Assembly: GCF_002338065.1 (NCBI RefSeq)
Contig: NZ_DDHJ01000024.1
Coordinates: forward strand, 1-64,000
DNA: 64,000 nt
Direction: 5' to 3'
Source: Pseudomonas sp. UBA1879
Lineage (GTDB): Bacteria > Pseudomonadota > Gammaproteobacteria > Pseudomonadales > Pseudomonadaceae
The translations under genes and the position numbers were made by a program. The notes beneath the pieces are model-generated. The model saw only the letters and a program-made list of their open reading frames with translations. It made no database searches and was not told the DNA's origin. Of the stretch, positions 59,897 to 64,000 are shown in pieces (within the stretch, counting starts at the first letter, position 1; every line of letters begins with the position of its first letter).

Positions 59897-61352
59897 GTGC
59901 AGCCTCCCATGCGTCCAGTGCCTTGGCGGCTTCTTCAAGATCGGAAAACGGATGACGTTGGTCGTCGATTTCCTGGTAATCCTCGTGCCCTTTACCGGCC
60001 AGCACGATCACGTCGGCGGCGTTGGCTTGAGCGATGATCTGCGCGATGGCCTGGCCACGACCGGCGACGAACTCGACCTTGTCCGCAACACTGAAACCGG
60101 CGCGAATGTCATCAAAGATGCGCGAAGGGTCTTCGGTGCGCGGATTGTCGTCCGTGACCAGCACTTTGTCGGCCAGACGTTCCACCACTTCGGCCATCAG
60201 CGGCCGCTTGCCGCGATCACGGTCACCGCCGCAGCCGAACAGGCAGGTCAATTGGCCTTTCGCGTGAGGGCGCAGGGCGTCGAGCACTTGTTCCAGCGCG
60301 TCCGGGGTATGGGCGTAATCGACCACCACCAGCGGACGGGCGCCGCCGCCTAAACGCTGCATACGGCCGACCGGACCTTCGAGGCTCGGCAGCACTTTGA
60401 GAATGTCGTCCAGCGGGTAATCCAGTCCCATCAGTGCGCCAACCGCCGCCAGCACGTTGCTGAGGTTGAAACGGCCCAGCAGACTGCTGCGCAGCACATG
60501 ATCGCCCTGCGGCGTCACCAATGTGGCGCGAACACCCTCGTCGTCGAAGTGCGCGTCGCGGCAGAACAGGTAAGCGCTGCTGTCTACCTGGCTGTAAGTG
60601 ATCAGCCGTGAATCGTGGGGCTTGGCGGCCAACTCACGACCGAACGCGTCATCGAGGTTGATCACGCGGCAACGCAAGTCACTCCAGGCGAACAGCTTGG
60701 CCTTGGCCGCACCATAGGCCTCCATGGTGCCGTGATAATCCAGATGATCACGGGACAAATTGGTCATCACCGCCACATCGAAGGCCAGCGCAGTGACGCG
60801 ACCTTGATCAAGCCCGTGGGACGACACCTCCATGGAGAGCGCCTTGGCCCCCGCTTTTTTCAGGTCGTAGATCGTCGACTGCACGGAAATCGGATCAGGC
60901 GTGGTGTGAATGCCGCTTTTCAGCGCGCTGTAGAAGCCAATGCCGAGGGTGCCGATCAGACCGCAATGTTCGCCCAGTTTGTCGAGCGCCTGAGCGATCA
61001 GCTGGGTGACGCTGGTCTTGCCGTTAGTGCCGGTCACGCCGACGACTTTCATGCTGCGGCTTGGATCACCGTAGAAACGACCGGCGATGTCGGACAGCTG
61101 CGCCGCCAACCCTTTGACCGGGATCATCGGAATGTCAGTGATCGGCAGCACCTTGGCGCCTTCCACCTCATAGGCGACTGCGGCAGCGCCATGGGCAATG
61201 GCGTCGGTAATGTGGTCGCGGCCGTCGACCTTCAGGCCCGGAATCGCCAGGAACAGATCGCCCGGACGCACCTTGCGGCTGTCCAGGGTCAGTTCACGAA
61301 TCAACAGGTCGCGATCGCTCTGGGCGAAAATCTTGCTCAGGTTAAAAGGCAT
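59889..61352 (-). CDS. murE: UDP-MurNAc-dipeptide--meso-diaminopimelate ligase
   Basis: Adds meso-diaminopimelate. It has 487 residues: TLDSRKVRPGDLFLAIPG, ATP loop GTNGKTSVTQLIAQ, SMEVSSHGLDQGRV. The DNPR specificity motif for diaminopimelate is present in VTDDNPRTEDP, and KGHEDYQ follows. This agrees with a Gram-negative wall. Its first base is the last base of the ftsI stop. Confidence 0.97.
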   Translation of the reverse strand: MPFNLSKIFAQSDRDLLIRELTLDSRKVRPGDLFLAIPGLKVDGRDHITDAIAHGAAAVAYEVEGAKVLPITDIPMIPVKGLAAQLSDIAGRFYGDPSRSMKVVGVTGTNGKTSVTQLIAQALDKLGEHCGLIGTLGIGFYSALKSGIHTTPDPISVQSTIYDLKKAGAKALSMEVSSHGLDQGRVTALAFDVAVMTNLSRDHLDYHGTMEAYGAAKAKLFAWSDLRCRVINLDDAFGRELAAKPHDSRLITYSQVDSSAYLFCRDAHFDDEGVRATLVTPQGDHVLRSSLLGRFNLSNVLAAVGALMGLDYPLDDILKVLPSLEGPVGRMQRLGGGARPLVVVDYAHTPDALEQVLDALRPHAKGQLTCLFGCGGDRDRGKRPLMAEVVERLADKVLVTDDNPRTEDPSRIFDDIRAGFSVADKVEFVAGRGQAIAQIIAQANAADVIVLAGKGHEDYQEIDDQRHPFSDLEEAAKALDAWEAAHA

Positions 61353-63103
61353 CAGCCGCGCCCCCCCTTCACCGGCACGACGAGCGGCGTCGCAGCGTTG
61401 GCCTGCTGCTCAGGCGGGATGGGCGCAAGGTTGTCTGGGCGCACGTTCATCAGACGCAATGTGCCGGACATGACTTTGCTGAACACCGGCGCAGACACCA
61501 AGCCACCGAAGTAGCCGCCTTTGCTGGGTTCATCGATCACCACGACGATCGCGTAACGCGGGTTGCTCATCGGGCCGAAGCCAGCAAACAGCGAGCGATA
61601 GGAGTTCTCGGCGTAGCCTTTGGTGCCCACCGAAGTCTTACGTGCAGTACCGGACTTGCCCGCCACGTGATACGACGGCACGCGGGCCCGGTACACGCCG
61701 CGTGGGTCTTCGATCACTTGCTGCAGCATGCCCTGCAGGGTCTTGGCTGTGGCTTCCGGGATGGCCTGAACCGAGTCGTTTGGCTTGTCGGTTTTCAGAA
61801 TGGTCAGTGGGACAATCTTGCCGTTGTTGGCCAGCGCCGAATACGCGTGCACCAACTGCAATGCCGTGACCGACAGGCCGTAACCGTAAGACAGCGTTGC
61901 GGTTTCAGCCTTGCGCCACTCGCGGTAGTTCGGCAGGTTGCCCACGCGTTCGCCGGGGAAGCCCAGGCCGGTGTACTGGCCAAGCCCTACACGCTGCATG
62001 GCGCGGAAAATCGCTTCGCCACCGACGTCGAACGCCACCTTGCTCATGCCGACGTTACTGGAGTTGATCAGAATGCCGGTCAGGTCGAGGATCGGACCTT
62101 CGGTCTTGGTCACGTCGCGAATGGTGTATTTGCCGATCTGCAGCGTCCCTGGATACACCTCGACTTTGTCACTGGGTTTCCAGCGGCCACTGTCCAGCGC
62201 GGCGGTCATGGAAATCGGCTTCATGGTCGAGCCTGGTTCGAACACGTCGATGATCGCGCGGTTACGCATTGCTGCGGGCACCATGGTGCGGCGGTTGTTC
62301 GGGTTATAGGTCGGCTGGTTGACCATCGCCAGCACTTCGCCCGTTTTCACGTCCATGATCACCAGGCTGCCGGCCTTGGCGTCGTTTTCCTGAATGGCGT
62401 TGCGCAACTCACGGGTCGCCAGGTATTGCAGGCGCAGGTCAATAGACAAAGCCAAGGTCTTCCCGGCCTTGGCATTCTTCTTCACTTGCAGGTCTTTGAT
62501 CAGCCTGCCGCGCCGATCCTTGATCACTTGCCTTTTGCCCGGCACACCGGCCAGCCAGTCGTCATAGGCCAGCTCGACCCCTTCACGACCGTGATCGTCG
62601 AGGTCGGTGAAGCCCACCATGTGCGCGGTCACGTCGCCTGCCGGGTAGAACCGACGAAATTCTTCCTTGCCATACACACCTGGCACTTTCAGGTCGAGCA
62701 CCGACTGACCCTGCTCCGGAGTCAGGCCGCGAACCAGGTAGATGAACTCTTTGCTGGCCTGTTCGTTCAGCCGGTCAGCCATCGCTTTCGGATCCTGGCC
62801 CAGCGCCTGCGCCAATTGCGGCCACTTGCTCTTGTCGGCCTGCATCTCGGACGGGTTGGCCCAGATCGTAGTGACGGGTGTACTGACGGCCAACGGCTCA
62901 CCGTTGCGATCGGTGATCAGGCCACGGTGCGCAGGAATCGAGACGTTACGCAGGCTGCGCGCGTCGCCCTGTTCAATAAGGAAACGGTGATCGATGACCT
63001 GCAGATCGACGATGCGATAGGCAATCGCCATCACCAGCACAGACAGCAAGCCGACCACGACGCGGAACCGCCAAGGGTAGAGAGCCCCTTCGAGTTTCAT
63101 CAT
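61352..63103 (-). CDS. ftsI: Septal peptidoglycan transpeptidase PBP3
   Basis: The division-specific transpeptidase and partner of FtsW. From MMKLEGALYPWRF it has 583 residues. A short cytosolic part and one membrane helix (VVVGLLSVLVMAIAY) precede the pedestal domain. The catalytic domain has S-x-x-K at ~292-295 (GSTMKP), the SSN motif in LINSSNVGMSK and KSGT in VAGKSGTARKTS. ATG 63103 (or the adjacent 63100) overlaps the ftsL stop. The open frame continues upstream inside ftsL. Confidence 0.97.
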   Translation of the reverse strand: MMKLEGALYPWRFRVVVGLLSVLVMAIAYRIVDLQVIDHRFLIEQGDARSLRNVSIPAHRGLITDRNGEPLAVSTPVTTIWANPSEMQADKSKWPQLAQALGQDPKAMADRLNEQASKEFIYLVRGLTPEQGQSVLDLKVPGVYGKEEFRRFYPAGDVTAHMVGFTDLDDHGREGVELAYDDWLAGVPGKRQVIKDRRGRLIKDLQVKKNAKAGKTLALSIDLRLQYLATRELRNAIQENDAKAGSLVIMDVKTGEVLAMVNQPTYNPNNRRTMVPAAMRNRAIIDVFEPGSTMKPISMTAALDSGRWKPSDKVEVYPGTLQIGKYTIRDVTKTEGPILDLTGILINSSNVGMSKVAFDVGGEAIFRAMQRVGLGQYTGLGFPGERVGNLPNYREWRKAETATLSYGYGLSVTALQLVHAYSALANNGKIVPLTILKTDKPNDSVQAIPEATAKTLQGMLQQVIEDPRGVYRARVPSYHVAGKSGTARKTSVGTKGYAENSYRSLFAGFGPMSNPRYAIVVVIDEPSKGGYFGGLVSAPVFSKVMSGTLRLMNVRPDNLAPIPPEQQANAATPLVVPVKGGRG

Positions 63104-63393
63104 GGCGACACCATCCGGATATCGGCGGCATTCGGGATACGCATTTTCAGCTGATCGGTTGCCAGCGCTTCGATGCGGCTGTGCGCCGTCCAGGTGCTTT
63201 GCTCGAGAATCAGACGACCCCACTCGGCCTGCGCCTTGTCACGCACGCTGAGTTCGGAATAAAGCGAGTTAAGCAACTGGCGGTTCCAGTGGGCGCTGTA
63301 GGCAACAGCAATCGCCGACACCAGGACGGCAATGAACAGCAGCAGCATGAAGAAGCTGCCGCCGGGCAATGGCTTGAAGAAACCGCGGCTCAC
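63100..63393 (-). CDS. ftsL: Cell division protein FtsL
   Basis: A 97-residue bitopic divisome protein. The N-terminus is cytosolic (~1-14), the helix SFFMLLLFIAVLVSAIAVAYS spans the membrane, and the periplasmic part is a heptad-rich coiled coil (QLLNSLYSELSVRDKAQAEW) that pairs with FtsB and binds FtsQ. Length and place between rsmH and ftsI are standard. It overlaps both neighbours by 4 bases. Confidence 0.94.
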   Translation of the reverse strand: MSRGFFKPLPGGSFFMLLLFIAVLVSAIAVAYSAHWNRQLLNSLYSELSVRDKAQAEWGRLILEQSTWTAHSRIEALATDQLKMRIPNAADIRMVSP

Positions 63394-64000
63394 CGGAGCT
63401 TCTCCGCAACGCGCATCACGGCACTGCGTGAACGTGGGTTGGCACGGGTTTCATCATCGGAGGCGAACTGCGCTTTGCCGACGAGCTTGATGCGCGGCTC
63501 GAAGGCTTGATGACGAATCGGCAGGTTGCGCGGCATGTTGTCTGCCTCGCCCTTCACCAGTTTGCGCATGAACAGTTTGACGATACGGTCTTCCAGCGAG
63601 TGAAAGCTGATGACAGCCAAACGGCCGCCCACTTCCAGGGCTTCCAGCGCGGCGTCAAGGCCGGCTTCCAGATCGCCCAGCTCGTTATTGACGTGAATGC
63701 GCAGGCCCTGAAACGCACGGGTCGCGGGGTTTTTACCTTTCTCCCACGCAGGGTTGGCGACCTTCAGCACCTCGGCCAGATCGCCGGTACGCTCGAAGGG
63801 TTGGGTTTCGCGGCGGGCCACCACAGCACCGGCCATGCGCTTGGCGAAACGCTCCTCGCCGTATTCCTTGAACACGCGTGCGATGTCTTCGGCGGGCGCG
63901 GTGTTGACGAATTCGGCAGCGCTGATTCCACGAGACGGGTCCATGCGCATGTCCAGCGGGCCATCATTCATGAAGCTGAAGCCGCGCTCAGGATCGTCGA
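63390..64000 (-). CDS. rsmH: 16S rRNA (cytosine(1402)-N4)-methyltransferase RsmH (5' part outside window)
   Basis: A SAM-dependent methyltransferase acting on C1402 of 16S rRNA, first gene of the dcw cluster. About 203 codons are in the window. The frame is open to base 64000 and reads DDPERGFSFMNDGPLDMRMD at the right edge, so the N-terminal SAM-binding part is missing. Present are EDIARVFKEYGEERFAKRMA, TRAFQGLRIHVNNELGDLEA, FHSLEDRIVK and the C-terminal NPRSRSAVMRVAEKL. Confidence 0.96.
   Translation of the reverse strand, partial: DDPERGFSFMNDGPLDMRMDPSRGISAAEFVNTAPAEDIARVFKEYGEERFAKRMAGAVVARRETQPFERTGDLAEVLKVANPAWEKGKNPATRAFQGLRIHVNNELGDLEAGLDAALEALEVGGRLAVISFHSLEDRIVKLFMRKLVKGEADNMPRNLPIRHQAFEPRIKLVGKAQFASDDETRANPRSRSAVMRVAEKLR

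Noticed and set aside
1..64000. CRISPR arrays, tRNA and rRNA genes
   Set aside because: The only regular short repeats are REP elements, with irregular spacing and inverted pairing; no cloverleaf or rRNA sequence was noticed by eye.

Overview
The window is chromosomal DNA of a Pseudomonas (sensu stricto), most likely from the fluorescens/syringae side of the genus. Four things point there: a pseudomonad dcw (division and cell wall) gene order ending in ftsZ-lpxC; a fruBKA operon opposite a Cra/FruR gene; a roxSR-SIMPL-dpp-opdP block in the order known from P. aeruginosa; and many short inverted repeats of the Pseudomonas REP/REPIN type (core GTGGGAGNGNGCTTGCTCGCGA). No tRNA, rRNA, CRISPR array, transposase or integrase was recognised.

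Layout. 1-5.7 kb: 3' part of gatB, an RlpA-like lipoprotein, a CaCA-family antiporter homologue with an unusual start and unusual active-site residues, an AEC transporter and a Tat-exported PhoD phosphatase/phosphodiesterase. 5.9-13.6 kb: the fructose PTS operon fruB-fruK-fruA (minus strand), the divergent regulator cra and a TatD nuclease. 13.7-17.8 kb: a run of small or poorly known genes (iron-permease-like protein, Rho_N protein, DUF3182, alpha/beta hydrolase) and a zinc alcohol dehydrogenase. 18.1-26.6 kb: a galactarate/glucarate catabolic locus (garD, MFS transporter, kdgD and a FadR-type GntR regulator). It is interrupted between kdgD and the regulator by an AT-richer plus-strand island.

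The island (about 22.7-25.8 kb) is the most unusual part. It carries an orphan hcp of type VI secretion, a Tlde1/DUF2778-like L,D-transpeptidase-fold toxin with the H-x(7)-S-x-G-C signature, and then a tandem array of small membrane proteins of one family: six copies plus two decayed remnants. The array overlaps the toxin gene and is best read as an expanding and decaying set of immunity genes. A perfect Anr/FNR box lies upstream of hcp.

26.7-46.7 kb: an SbmA/YddA-like ABC exporter; the RoxS/RoxR redox two-component pair; a SIMPL-domain protein; a 721-residue Het-C protein with an extra HExxH motif; then a dipeptide uptake system with four paralogous binding proteins, the OpdP-type porin and DppBCDF. 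The genes psdR and PA4498, which lie inside this block in P. aeruginosa, are absent.

46.9-64 kb: the dcw cluster on the minus strand, read from right to left: rsmH (partial)-ftsL-ftsI-murE-murF-mraY-murD-ftsW-murG-murC-ddlB-ftsQ-ftsA-ftsZ-lpxC. Most neighbours overlap or are a few bases apart, and the run ends in a strong terminator after lpxC. This part is ordinary core genome.
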